From contig DBBP01000023.1 of assembly GCA_002292285.1 (NCBI GenBank), positions 1 to 64,000 of the forward strand: 64,000 bases of DNA. Reading direction: 5' to 3'. The notes below the pieces were generated by a model, which searched no databases, was not told where the DNA came from, and saw only the letters and a program-made list of their open reading frames with translations. Positions 36,023-45,061 of the stretch are shown one piece after another. Numbering within the stretch: position 1 is the stretch's first letter; every line of letters begins with the position of its first letter. The translations under genes and the position numbers were made by a program. Source of the DNA: Proteobacteria bacterium UBA981. Its GTDB lineage: Bacteria > Pseudomonadota > Gammaproteobacteria > Ga0077536.

Positions 36023-36594
36023 TGGCACGCGTTAATTTACTCCCATGGCGCGCCGAACTTCGCGCGCAAAAACGCACCGAGTACCTGAGCATATTGGGTG
36101 GGTGCGCAGTCGTCGCGATCGCTATCTGGTTCGTCGTTCATTTGTATTTTGGCGAACTCATCAGCCAACAAGAACGTCGCAACTCGTACCTAACGGGGCA
36201 TATCGCGGAACTTGATAAGAAGATTGCCGAGATTCAACGCCTCGAAAAGGAAAAGGAAAGCCTGATCGCGCGAATGAAAGCGATTGAAACGTTACAAACA
36301 AGTCGACCAATCATCGTGCATTCATTCGATGAACTCGTGCAGACCCTGCCGGAAGGCGTGCACCTTAAAGAGGTTACCCAGAGTGGTGAACGGATCACCA
36401 TTAAGGGGGTCGCTCAATCCAATGCGCGCGTCTCGAATTACATGCGCAATGTTGAGTCTTCCGACTGGCTGACCAACCCGAAACTGTCCATCATCCAGAC
36501 GAAAAGCGAGGATCGACGGCGGATTTCAGATTTCACACTCACTCTGCAACAAGCTAAGCAGAAAACTCAAAGTGATGAAGAGGAAGACTTCTGA
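36022..36594 (+). CDS. pilN: Type IV pilus assembly protein PilN
   Basis: A 190-residue bitopic protein. The N-terminal cytoplasmic motif MARVNLLPWRAELR is the PilM-binding PilN signature (INLLPWR). One membrane helix follows (about 27-47), then a coiled coil (ELDKKIAEIQRLEKEKESLIARM) and a ferredoxin-like periplasmic domain. The start ATG 36022 overlaps the pilM TAA as TAATG. The stop overlaps pilO as TGATG. Confidence 0.95.
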   Translation: MARVNLLPWRAELRAQKRTEYLSILGGCAVVAIAIWFVVHLYFGELISQQERRNSYLTGHIAELDKKIAEIQRLEKEKESLIARMKAIETLQTSRPIIVHSFDELVQTLPEGVHLKEVTQSGERITIKGVAQSNARVSNYMRNVESSDWLTNPKLSIIQTKSEDRRRISDFTLTLQQAKQKTQSDEEEDF

Positions 36595-37175
36595 TGACTC
36601 TTTCTGAACTTAACAATCTCAACGCTGAGAATATCGGCAGTTGGCCCCTACCCGTAAAAATATTCGGTGGCTTACTGGTATTCGCGCTGATCGGTTTCGG
36701 AACCTGGAAACAAGACATCCAGCAACTGCAGATTACGCTCGAAGATGTGCGCAAGAAAGAGCAAACGCATCGAACGTCGTTTGAATCGAAGCAGAAAAAG
36801 GCGGCGAATTTATCGGCCCTGAAACAGCAACTGGAAGACATTGAGGAAACGTTCGGCGATCTGCTCAAGCGCTTGCCGAACAAGACCGAGGTCGCCGAAT
36901 TGCTGGTCGACATATCGCAGCAGGGCCTGGGGTCGGGGCTTGAGTTTGAGCTCTTCCAGCCGGGCAATGAAAAACCCGCAGATTTTTATGTCGAACTGCC
37001 AATCAAGATTCGAGTTGTCGGCGATTATCATGAGTTCGGAAATTTCATCAGCGGGATATCCGATCTGCCGCGAATCGTTACCAGCCACAACATCAAGATC
37101 CAACCGTCCGGAACGAAGCTGTCCTTGGAAACCACGGCCAAGACTTATCGTTACGTCGACGAAGATGAAGAATGA
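36594..37175 (+). CDS. pilO: Type IV pilus assembly protein PilO
   Basis: The 193-residue protein has a membrane helix at about residues 22-40, a coiled coil (QLEDIEETFGDLLKRLPNKTEV) and a periplasmic ferredoxin-like fold ending in VTSHNIKIQPSG. The last part matches the PilO family (I.LEL, GDYHEFGNFISGISDLPRIV). It pairs with PilN in the alignment complex. Overlaps of 1 and 4 nt with neighbours mark a tight operon. Confidence 0.95.
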   Translation: MTLSELNNLNAENIGSWPLPVKIFGGLLVFALIGFGTWKQDIQQLQITLEDVRKKEQTHRTSFESKQKKAANLSALKQQLEDIEETFGDLLKRLPNKTEVAELLVDISQQGLGSGLEFELFQPGNEKPADFYVELPIKIRVVGDYHEFGNFISGISDLPRIVTSHNIKIQPSGTKLSLETTAKTYRYVDEDEE

Positions 37176-37756
37176 AGAGGCTCGCAATCATGATCAACTC
37201 CTATTTGCGTAGACCACTTGTGTCGCTGAGTGTGCTTGCAATGGTCACGACACTTGGCGGTTGTGTCTCTAAAGACATGACCGATTTGGAGGATTACGCG
37301 GCTGAGGTCTTGGCACGCAAAGGCGGCCGAATTGAGCCTTTGCCACCGATCAAGCCCTCGGAGCGCTATCTCTATCAGGCAGAAACGCAGGGCTTACGTG
37401 ATCCCTTTCAGTCGTTCATTGCCGCAGAAGAGGCCGATCAAGTTATCGACAAGGTGACTGACGAAAGTCAGAAAATCTACGCGATCGAGATTCAAACCCA
37501 CAACCCCGAAGAGCTTGAGAATTTCGAACTCGACGGCTTGCGCATGGTTGGTGTGTTGGAAAACACCGATGCGGTGTGGGGAATTGTTCTCGACCAGGAA
37601 GGTGTCGTTCACCGAGTGACGACCGGCAACTACGTCGGAAGAAACTACGGAAAGATAACGAACATCCAGGATGACCGGATTGACTTACGAGAAATCACTA
37701 AGGACTCGCAGGGGCGCTGGGAAGAACGTGCCGCATCACTGCAGTTGTCCGAGTAG
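37172..37756 (+). CDS. pilP: Type IV pilus lipoprotein PilP
   Basis: The protein of 194 residues has a lipoprotein signal with lipobox LGGC (Cys at about residue 31) and the PilP body: RDPFQSF near residue 75, LRMVGVLENTDAVWGIVLDQEGVVHRVTTGNYVGRNYGKIT, and DLREITKDSQGRWEERAASLQL at the C terminus. It connects the PilNO complex to the secretin PilQ in the periplasm. It overlaps pilO by 4 nt. Confidence 0.95.
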   Translation: MKRLAIMINSYLRRPLVSLSVLAMVTTLGGCVSKDMTDLEDYAAEVLARKGGRIEPLPPIKPSERYLYQAETQGLRDPFQSFIAAEEADQVIDKVTDESQKIYAIEIQTHNPEELENFELDGLRMVGVLENTDAVWGIVLDQEGVVHRVTTGNYVGRNYGKITNIQDDRIDLREITKDSQGRWEERAASLQLSE

Positions 37757-37778
37757 TAACCCAAAAAGGGGTAGAAAG

Positions 37779-39920
37779 ATGAGCATTTTTTCGAGCTTTA
37801 ACCTAGTCAAACTTGCCGACATCCCGGCGCGCGCGGTGCTGCTCCCGTCGCTACTGGCGACCACGCTTCTGGTCGGGTCAGCCAACCTGGAAGCCGCAAC
37901 GCTCGACAATATTGATTTTTCGACGTTGCCTGGCGAGCGCGTGCAAATCACGATGAAATTGTCGGAAGCAATAGACGCGGAACCTTTGAGTTTCACTATC
38001 GATAACCCGGCTCGAATCGCCATTGATCTGCCAGATACGAGTATCAACCTCGATCAACGTAGTCAGTCAATAGGTGTTGGCTCTGCTGATAGCTTTAACG
38101 CAGTCGAAGCGGACAACCGGACCCGGGTGGTCGTCAACCTTGCGCAACTCGTCCCTTACGAAATCACCTCCGACGGCAATGTCATATCGATAACGCTTGA
38201 TGCACTGCCAGCAAGTATTGATACCGCACCAGCCCTGGCAGCTGCGACTCTCCCGGGAGCCGCGAGTGGAGCCAGCATCACTGATATCGATTTTCGGCGC
38301 GGGGCCAACGGCGAGGCACAGATTGTTATCGACCTTTCTGCGCCAGACGTCGGCATCAACATTACCGAACAGGGCGAAGAGATCTTTATTGATTTCGCTG
38401 ATACGAGTCTGCCCGAGAACCTGGACCGCAAACTTGACATCACCGACTTCGCAACCCCGGCTCAGGAGATTGATACGTTTCCGCAGGGTAACGGCACACG
38501 CATGGTGATCAGACCAACCGGACTCTATGAGCATTTGGCATACCAGTCAGACAACGTGTTCACTGTTGAGTTACGTGAGCTGACCCCGGTCGAGGAAGAG
38601 GCGCTTAAGAAAGCCAAATTCGGTTACAGCGGAGAACGTTTGTCACTGAACTTTCAGAAGATTGAAGTCCGCGCCGTGCTGCAATTGCTGGCCGACGTCA
38701 CTGAGAAAAACCTGGTCGCGAGCGACACGGTTGGCGGCAATGTGACCCTGCGCTTGAAGAACGTTCCCTGGGACCAGGCTTTGGACATCATTCTCAAAGC
38801 ACGCGGACTCGGCAAACGCGACATCGGCAATGTCATGATGGTCGCACCGCAAGAAGAAATCGCTGCACGCGAAAAACTTGAACTTGAATCGCAAAAGCAG
38901 ATTCAGGAACTTGCGCCTATGCGCACCGAGTTTATGCAAGTTAACTATGCGAAAGCCGGTGATATCGCCGCGCTGGTTAAGGACGAAGCCAACAACCTTT
39001 TGTCTGAGCGTGGCAATGTCACGGTGGACGAGCGCACCAATACGCTGCTCGTCCAGGACACGTCGGAAAAGCTTAGTGAAATTCGCAATGTTGTCGAGGC
39101 CCTCGATGTCCCGGTGAAACAGGTGCTCATCGAGTCGCGCATCGTCGTGGCGAACGAAGATTTCGCGAAAGATTTGGGCGTACGCTTTGGCTATAGCCAC
39201 ACCGGCAACGCGAAACATAATGAGATCGACGGTAGCGGCCGCGGAGATTTTCAATCGTATCTCGGTGGTGGTCGGCCAGGTGACATTACCTATCCTTCTA
39301 CAACGGCTTTCCATACTGATGGTAACGAGAACTACATCGTGGATCTCGCAGTGGCAGGCGCAGCAGGTAACTTCAAATATGCAGTCGGCAAAATTGGCAG
39401 CTACTTCCTGCAACTAGAACTAACAGCACTGCAGGCCGAAGGTCGTGGTGAGGTCATTTCTGCTCCGCGCGTTATCACTGCCAACCAACGTGAGGCGACC
39501 ATCGAGTCTGGAACGGAAGTGCCCTACCTCGAGGCCTCTTCCAGCGGCGCGACTTCAATTTCGTTCAAGAAAGCTGTGCTGAGCCTGACCGTGACGCCGC
39601 AGATTACCCCTGACGATCGGATCATTATGGACCTCGCGGTTAATCAGGATTCGATTGGACAAGTGTTCTCAGGCATCCCAAGCATCGACACCAATGGTTT
39701 GACCACGCAGGTACTGGTGGATAACGGTGAGACGATAGTTCTCGGCGGTATCTACGAGGCGACCAATCGGGATGATAAGACCAGCGTGCCATTTTTCGGC
39801 GAGCTGCCCTATCTTGGACGCCTGTTCAAACGCACGCAGACCAGTGTGTCGAAGCAGGAACTATTGGTCTTCGTAACGCCGAAGATCATCAAAGAAACGC
39901 TGTCCTTGTCAGCACGGTAA
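37779..39920 (+). CDS. pilQ: Type IV pilus secretin PilQ
   Basis: A 713-residue outer-membrane secretin subunit. After an N-terminal signal segment come two AMIN domains (VQITMKLSEAIDAEPLSF; ITDIDFRRGANGEAQIV), the secretin/TonB short N-terminal domain (GERLSLNFQKIEVRAVLQLLADVTEKN), N1 domains, and the secretin core with VTPQITPDDRIIMDL, VLGGIYE and LFVTPKII. The start ATG 37779 follows AAAGGGGTAGAAAG and gives MSIFSSFNLVKLADIPARA. An open frame 108 nt upstream belongs to the pilP overlap. The protein forms the pilus exit pore. Confidence 0.96.
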   Translation: MSIFSSFNLVKLADIPARAVLLPSLLATTLLVGSANLEAATLDNIDFSTLPGERVQITMKLSEAIDAEPLSFTIDNPARIAIDLPDTSINLDQRSQSIGVGSADSFNAVEADNRTRVVVNLAQLVPYEITSDGNVISITLDALPASIDTAPALAAATLPGAASGASITDIDFRRGANGEAQIVIDLSAPDVGINITEQGEEIFIDFADTSLPENLDRKLDITDFATPAQEIDTFPQGNGTRMVIRPTGLYEHLAYQSDNVFTVELRELTPVEEEALKKAKFGYSGERLSLNFQKIEVRAVLQLLADVTEKNLVASDTVGGNVTLRLKNVPWDQALDIILKARGLGKRDIGNVMMVAPQEEIAAREKLELESQKQIQELAPMRTEFMQVNYAKAGDIAALVKDEANNLLSERGNVTVDERTNTLLVQDTSEKLSEIRNVVEALDVPVKQVLIESRIVVANEDFAKDLGVRFGYSHTGNAKHNEIDGSGRGDFQSYLGGGRPGDITYPSTTAFHTDGNENYIVDLAVAGAAGNFKYAVGKIGSYFLQLELTALQAEGRGEVISAPRVITANQREATIESGTEVPYLEASSSGATSISFKKAVLSLTVTPQITPDDRIIMDLAVNQDSIGQVFSGIPSIDTNGLTTQVLVDNGETIVLGGIYEATNRDDKTSVPFFGELPYLGRLFKRTQTSVSKQELLVFVTPKIIKETLSLSAR

Positions 39921-39946
39921 CCTGACTACAGCATGATGCGATGATC

Positions 39947-39976
39947 AGCGGGAGCCTTTGCTCCCGCTTTTTTTTT
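39947..39976 (+). terminator. Intrinsic terminator downstream of pilQ
   Basis: AGCGGGAG and CTCCCGCT form an 8 bp stem with loop CCTTTG, followed by nine T in a row. It separates the pilMNOPQ transcript from aroK, although partial read-through is common at this place in related genomes. Confidence 0.9.
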
Positions 39977-40038
39977 GTAAACCAGTGCTAAGCACGGAAT
40001 ATTATCTGTTGGTCACCGATCCGAAGCTGCCCAGTAAC

Positions 40039-40551
40039 GTGTCCGAGAACTCCCGAATCTTTTTGATTGGGCCGATGGGAACCGGCAAGACGACCATTGG
40101 CGGGCAATTAGCTCGCGCCCTCGATTTCAATTTTCTTGATACCGATCAGGAACTTGAAAAGCGCACCGGCGCCAGTGTGTCGTTGATATTCGACGTTGAG
40201 GGTGAGAGCGGGTTCCGGGAACGTGAAAGCAAGCTGGTCGAAGAGCTGACGAATCTCGAGCGCATCGTTCTAGCTACTGGCGGCGGTGCGGTCCTTGGCG
40301 AGCAGAATCGTCAGTTACTGAGCGAGCGTGGGCAAGTCGTTTATCTCAAAAGTGCCGTACCGGCCCTCATCGAGAGGATGCGCTTTGATCAATCCAGACC
40401 GTTGCTGCAAACCGCCGACCCGGCCGAAACGCTGAGAGAAATTATGAAAGTTCGTGAACCGCTTTACTCAAGCATCGCAGATGTGACCATCGACACTGGC
40501 AAACTTTCAGTAAAACAGGTGATCAAGCGTCTATTGGGTGAATTACGTTGA
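40039..40551 (+). CDS. aroK: Shikimate kinase
   Basis: The P-loop kinase of 170 residues turns shikimate into shikimate 3-phosphate in aromatic amino acid synthesis. Walker A is GPMGTGKTT, followed by FLDTDQELEKRTGASV (shikimate binding), LATGGGAV and RPLL in the lid region. GTG 40039 is preferred because its product MSENSRIFLIGPMG has the family's N-terminal length. Upstream TTG codons at 39958 and 40009 would reach into the terminator or extend the tail. It overlaps aroB by 4 nt. Confidence 0.94.
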   Translation: MSENSRIFLIGPMGTGKTTIGGQLARALDFNFLDTDQELEKRTGASVSLIFDVEGESGFRERESKLVEELTNLERIVLATGGGAVLGEQNRQLLSERGQVVYLKSAVPALIERMRFDQSRPLLQTADPAETLREIMKVREPLYSSIADVTIDTGKLSVKQVIKRLLGELR

Positions 40552-41636
40552 CCACCCGAGTCGAAGTCGATTTGGGAGAACGCAGCTACCCGATATTTAT
40601 CGGCCCTGATGTCGGCGTCGAACAGAATTTGATTTCGAGCACTGTCCAATCAGATACGATCGTGATCATCAGCAATGACATCGTGGCGCCGCTGTACCTC
40701 TCTCGGATTCGTGATCAGTTCAACTCGCGAAACTGCCTTGAGCTAATTTTGCCGGACGGCGAGGCGCATAAAACACTCGGCAGTTTTGAGCGGATCATGA
40801 CTTTCATGCTCGAGCATCGGGTAGATCGCAGCGCCACTATCGTTGCACTAGGTGGCGGTGTGATTGGTGATCTCGCTGGTTTTGCCGCGGCCAGCTACCA
40901 GCGCGGCATCGCGTTTGCCCAGATACCAACGACCCTACTAGCCCAGGTCGATTCCGCGGTCGGCGGAAAGACCGCGGTGAATCACCCGCTTGGTAAAAAT
41001 ATGATCGGCGCCTTCTACCAACCGTGCGCCGTATTCGCCGATACCCGAACGCTTGCAACGCTCCCCGATCGCGAACTGAGCGCAGGGCTTGCTGAGGTAA
41101 TTAAGTACGGGCTGATTCGAGACCGGGAATTTCTGAAATGGATAGACATTAATCTGGACGACCTGCTCAAGCGCGACGATGACGCGCTGACATTTGCTGT
41201 TCAACGTTCGTGTGAGAACAAGGCGGTGGTCGTCCACGAAGATGAACGGGAACAGGGGAATCGTGCAATCCTCAATCTCGGCCACACCTTTGGCCATGCC
41301 ATCGAAACCGCGCAAGGCTATGGCAACTGGCTACACGGCGAAGCAGTTGGTGCCGGGACCTGCATGGCACTGCGTATGTCGCACAGGCTTGGTTGGCTGG
41401 ACGAAGTAGATATGAAGTGGGGGATAGATTTGCTCAAACGCGCGAACCTGCCGACGCGAGCGCCGCGTGACATGGGCACGGATGATTTCATGCAACTCAT
41501 GGCACGCGACAAAAAGAATATCGGCGGCAAAATACGACTTGTTCTGCTCACGGACATCGGAGCCGCGGTCGTCACCGGGGACTACGACGCCGGCGCGCTT
41601 TCCGCGACATTGGCGGAGGAAAGGGCCCGTTCCTAG
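40548..41636 (+). CDS. aroB: 3-dehydroquinate synthase
   Basis: A 362-residue NAD- and metal-dependent enzyme that makes 3-dehydroquinate from DAHP. It has DGEAHKTLGSFERIM, VALGGGVIGDLAGFAAASYQRG (NAD site), PTTLLAQVDSAVGGKTAVN, and metal-binding GHTFGHAIE and HGEAV. TTG 40548 is the start, lying in the aroK stop region (TTGA). It is the second gene of the aroKB pair. Confidence 0.95.
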   Translation: MTTRVEVDLGERSYPIFIGPDVGVEQNLISSTVQSDTIVIISNDIVAPLYLSRIRDQFNSRNCLELILPDGEAHKTLGSFERIMTFMLEHRVDRSATIVALGGGVIGDLAGFAAASYQRGIAFAQIPTTLLAQVDSAVGGKTAVNHPLGKNMIGAFYQPCAVFADTRTLATLPDRELSAGLAEVIKYGLIRDREFLKWIDINLDDLLKRDDDALTFAVQRSCENKAVVVHEDEREQGNRAILNLGHTFGHAIETAQGYGNWLHGEAVGAGTCMALRMSHRLGWLDEVDMKWGIDLLKRANLPTRAPRDMGTDDFMQLMARDKKNIGGKIRLVLLTDIGAAVVTGDYDAGALSATLAEERARS

Positions 41637-41646
41637 GGACATTACA

Positions 41647-42822
41647 GTGGAACACAATTCCGCCCTTGCCCCGTATGCGATCGATTCCAAGGCCAGTCGG
41701 GGTCGGCGAGTCAACGAATCTCCACCTGCTTGGCGGAATGAGTTTCAGCGCGACCGTGACCGGATTATCCACTCGTCAGCTTTTCGCCGCCTCGAATATA
41801 AGACACAAGTCTTTGTGAATCACGAAGGCGACATGTTTCGGACCCGCCTCACGCATTCGCTGGAAGTCGCGCAAATAGCCCGGACTGTCGCCAGAGCGCT
41901 ACGAGTGAATGAAGATCTAACGGAGGCGATCTCGCTTTCACATGACCTCGGCCACACGCCATTCGGCCATGCAGGACAAGATGCCTTGAACGCTTGCATG
42001 CAAGACTACGGCGGCTTTGAACATAATCTGCAATCGTTGCGGGTTGTCGACAAGCTTGAGCAGCGCTATCAAGCGTTCGATGGCCTCAATCTGCTATTTG
42101 AAACCCGTGAAGGGATACTCAAGCATTGTGATAAATCCAAAGCGCGCGGCTTGGGTGAGGTCGGGGCGCGCTTCCTGGAAGGTCAACAGGCCTCGGTCGA
42201 GGCCCAGATCGCTAATCTGGCGGACGAGATTGCGTACAACCATCACGACATCGATGATGGACTGCGCGCTGGCATTCTCTTACCGGAGTTGTTCAACGAA
42301 CACCCCGGTCTAAAAGACTCCCTGGAGATCAGTGAACAACGCGATGGATTGGATACCAAACGCCAGTTCGATATCGCAATTCGCGAGATGCTCGGCACAT
42401 TCGTCAATGATCTCATTGTCACCAGCGCTGAGCGCCTGGCAGGGCATTGCTCCGGCCTGGCCGATGTACGAGCCCTTGGCACGCCGGTGGTGGATTTTTC
42501 CAGTGCAGTTCGGGCGCAACACATCCAGTTGAAACGCCTACTTCATCGAGAGTTGTACAGTGACGCCCGGGTCAAAGTATTCGCAACTGCGGCCGGCATT
42601 ACCGTGACGGAGTTATTCGAACAGTTTTTCCATCATCCTCATTTACTGCCACCGGATCGGCAACCACATCGCAGTCGCGACGAAGTCGGTCACGCTCGCA
42701 CCATCGCAGACTATATTGCCGGGATGACGGATCGGTTCGCGATTGCCGAACACCAACGCCTGACCGGTTCGGCCACCTGGCCGGAACCGATTACCAGTAA
42801 CTCAACGGCCAGATATCGATAG
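41647..42822 (+). CDS. dGTP triphosphohydrolase-like HD protein
   Basis: The 391-residue HD-domain protein is of the dGTPase family: FRRLEYKTQVFVNHEGDMFRTRLTHSLEVAQIARTVARAL, SLSHDLGHTPFGHAGQDAL with His-Asp, GGFEHNLQSLRVVDKLE and the acidic DEIAYNHHDIDDGL. It hydrolyses dNTPs to the nucleoside and triphosphate. Many members act on several dNTPs. GTG 41647 with AGGGA ahead gives the family start MEHNSALAPYA. A longer open frame upstream is antisense-like and unsupported. In most gammaproteobacteria damX follows aroB directly, so the dgt-type gene here is an insertion into that order. Confidence 0.93.
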   Translation: MEHNSALAPYAIDSKASRGRRVNESPPAWRNEFQRDRDRIIHSSAFRRLEYKTQVFVNHEGDMFRTRLTHSLEVAQIARTVARALRVNEDLTEAISLSHDLGHTPFGHAGQDALNACMQDYGGFEHNLQSLRVVDKLEQRYQAFDGLNLLFETREGILKHCDKSKARGLGEVGARFLEGQQASVEAQIANLADEIAYNHHDIDDGLRAGILLPELFNEHPGLKDSLEISEQRDGLDTKRQFDIAIREMLGTFVNDLIVTSAERLAGHCSGLADVRALGTPVVDFSSAVRAQHIQLKRLLHRELYSDARVKVFATAAGITVTELFEQFFHHPHLLPPDRQPHRSRDEVGHARTIADYIAGMTDRFAIAEHQRLTGSATWPEPITSNSTARYR

Positions 42823-42826
42823 ACGA

Positions 42827-44884
42827 ATGACACCTTCGGGAAAAAAAGCTCGTTCCCCTCGGGACTCTGTGTTTACCTCAGGGCTTCGCCAGCGACTCGA
42901 ATTGGTGCGCCACCTCATCGAGTTCGGTCCCCAAACTATTGTCGTGCGCGGGCCAGTCAGCAGTGGTCGCAGTTTCTTTCTACGCATGATCGCTCTGGAA
43001 GCGCAGCCGCACTGGGCAGTCGTTGAGATTAATGGCGCCCAGATCAGCGGTGCCAAACAACTCCTTAGCGAACTGCTGACAGGGCTTGGCGGCGAACGCG
43101 ATCTTGATGTCACCTCTCCCGAGAAAGGGCTCGAAGCGCAGGTGATTCAGCGTCTGGCGCTATTGCGGCAACGCGATCAGATCCCATTGCTCATTGTTGA
43201 TGATTGCGACCAGATGTCGGCATTGATTGTCGAGTTCGTTACCCGTATTACCGAATTCGGCCGGCCAGGAGACAACCTGCGTACGGTACTGGGATGCTCT
43301 GTCGATTCAGATTTCATTGCCCACGTTGCAGCAATTTCTACAGCCGGTTCGTTACCTCATCTCGTTGACCTTTCGCCGGTCGACGAGCGCGCAGAGCCCG
43401 CGAATTGGAATACGCCATGGGCCGGGCTGGACGAGAAGGAAGTGCACGATACCTGGGATGCCCCATGGTCGGGGCACGGACCCCCACCGAAGCCGCCAAG
43501 TGCCCCTGACTCGGAACAACAGAAAGTTTCTGACCAACCGGACACCCCAACGTTCTTACCCCAAGCGACGCAGTTAGCCGCTGCCGCGCTGGGTCGGTGG
43601 CGAACGTCTATTGCTAACTCAAGGAAGCTGGTCGGCGGTATCGTGGTGGTTTTTGCAGCGCTGGCGTTATTGGCGATCGGCGTTTCGTTGCAACGTGAAA
43701 ACGTTGCGGAGCAGCCATCGACTGTCCTCGAACTGACCTTACCGGTGCTTGACAGTGCGCGGACAGTAACCGGTTCCGCAGCACCGCGTTCTCAAACGGC
43801 AACTGCCACAGCTCCCCCGCCGCTGCTGAGCGTACCAAAAGTACCCGCAAACGGGGCCGAGGGTGGCCGGAACGTCGTTTCGAAGGCGACGCGTGACGCG
43901 GCGCAATTTGGTCAAGGCGACCCGGCCATATCTTCCGGCGAACAGCCTGTAACTGGTGCATCAGAATCGGAGCGTTCGCCGTCGATTGGCCGAAATGTCG
44001 ACGACAGGATTATCGCCCACAAAGACTGGGGACTGATTCGCAATCCCGCCACCTACGGCGTGCAACTATTTACCGCGGGTTCTCAACAGGAAGATGTTCC
44101 GACGGCTGCGCCTGGGGCACTGCAAACTGACCAAGGCGCGCTCGACATTGGCGCCGGTAGGGCCTCGCACGCTCACGCTCCGGTTGCCATCCGACCGAAG
44201 CCAGCTGGGCGCAAGCAAAACGTCTCAGCTGTGCCGGACACGGTTGCAACCAAACAGTCAGCGCCTCGTGTCCTGATCGCAGTCCAGCCAGATTCGTCCG
44301 GGGCAGTGCAAGTCGTGCCGGTCATGCCCGACACGGCTACTTCCAAACAATCGGCGACCACAGTCTTGGCCGCGGTTCCGCCGAAGGTGCCCGAAGTGCT
44401 ACAACCCGCCCAAACTGTGCCCGACACACGCCCCACTGAATTGGTAGCGGACACAATCCCAATCCCCAGCTCGCCAGACCTGCCCAGGGTGCCGCCGATT
44501 GCTTCGGTCGCGACCGAAAAAAGTTCCCTTGAGCGGCCGCCGGTTAGCGCTGCAGAATCAGTAAGCTCGCTATCGACAAGCAGAGATAGTGAGATAAGTA
44601 GTGCCTATAATTCGAAGTGGTTACTTACTCAGAAATCTAGTAACTACGTTATTCAACTGTTCGGGACGAGTCAACGGCCCAATGCGGAGAAGTTCCTGCG
44701 CGAGCACGAACTAAGCAAACAAGCGGCCATTTTTGAACTCGAGCATGCCGACAAGCCGTGGTATGTCGCAGTGACGGGACTCTATCCCGACCGCGCCAGT
44801 GCGCTAAATGCCATTTCAGCGCTCGATCGCAGCTTATTCGGCAGCAAGCCATGGCCTCGCTCCATCGGCTCGCTGCACAAATAG
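42827..44884 (+). CDS. damX: DamX-like AAA/SPOR-domain membrane protein
   Basis: The 685-residue protein lies where DamX is found (after aroB). The N-terminal part has an ATPase-like domain with a degenerate Walker A, GPVSSGRS (residues 42-49, Arg in place of Lys), and Walker B LLIVDDCDQM. A proline-rich linker, one membrane helix (about 265-285, VVVFAALALLAIGVSL), a long disordered periplasmic region with 31-residue repeats, and a C-terminal SPOR domain (YVIQLFGTSQRPNAEKFLREH) follow. SPOR binds septal peptidoglycan, so a division role is expected. ATP hydrolysis is doubtful given the Walker A change. Confidence 0.87.
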   Translation: MTPSGKKARSPRDSVFTSGLRQRLELVRHLIEFGPQTIVVRGPVSSGRSFFLRMIALEAQPHWAVVEINGAQISGAKQLLSELLTGLGGERDLDVTSPEKGLEAQVIQRLALLRQRDQIPLLIVDDCDQMSALIVEFVTRITEFGRPGDNLRTVLGCSVDSDFIAHVAAISTAGSLPHLVDLSPVDERAEPANWNTPWAGLDEKEVHDTWDAPWSGHGPPPKPPSAPDSEQQKVSDQPDTPTFLPQATQLAAAALGRWRTSIANSRKLVGGIVVVFAALALLAIGVSLQRENVAEQPSTVLELTLPVLDSARTVTGSAAPRSQTATATAPPPLLSVPKVPANGAEGGRNVVSKATRDAAQFGQGDPAISSGEQPVTGASESERSPSIGRNVDDRIIAHKDWGLIRNPATYGVQLFTAGSQQEDVPTAAPGALQTDQGALDIGAGRASHAHAPVAIRPKPAGRKQNVSAVPDTVATKQSAPRVLIAVQPDSSGAVQVVPVMPDTATSKQSATTVLAAVPPKVPEVLQPAQTVPDTRPTELVADTIPIPSSPDLPRVPPIASVATEKSSLERPPVSAAESVSSLSTSRDSEISSAYNSKWLLTQKSSNYVIQLFGTSQRPNAEKFLREHELSKQAAIFELEHADKPWYVAVTGLYPDRASALNAISALDRSLFGSKPWPRSIGSLHK
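44231..44440 (+). repeat. 93-bp tandem repeats in the damX linker
   Basis: Two and a partial third copy of a 31-codon unit begin at 44231, 44324 and 44417. The conserved words are [VM]PDT, TKQSA or SKQSA, and VL-x-AV-x-P. The third copy keeps VPDT only and then decays. They encode an extended Pro/Val/Thr-rich periplasmic linker. Confidence 0.75.
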
Positions 44885-44964
44885 AATTAACTTTCAATAG
44901 TTTAAACAGCCGGCAGTCGATTTTTCGGCGGTCACGCCCTGCGCATTTGTGCTTCTCGCTGCAG

Positions 44965-44994
44965 ATGACACTTCGAGCAACGTCGGCATATAAT
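44965..44994 (+). promoter_or_regulatory. Sigma-70 promoter of gltBD
   Basis: ATGACA (44965-44970) and a consensus TATAAT (44989-44994) are spaced by 18 bp in the gap after damX. The transcript would begin near 45001, about 61 nt upstream of the gltB ATG. This is the best-matching promoter in the window. Confidence 0.7.
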
Positions 44995-45061
44995 CGCCGT
45001 CCTTTTGCGCGCGGATCTGCGCGTACGGAAACTTAATCGGACCCTGGAGGCAACGCTCCCG

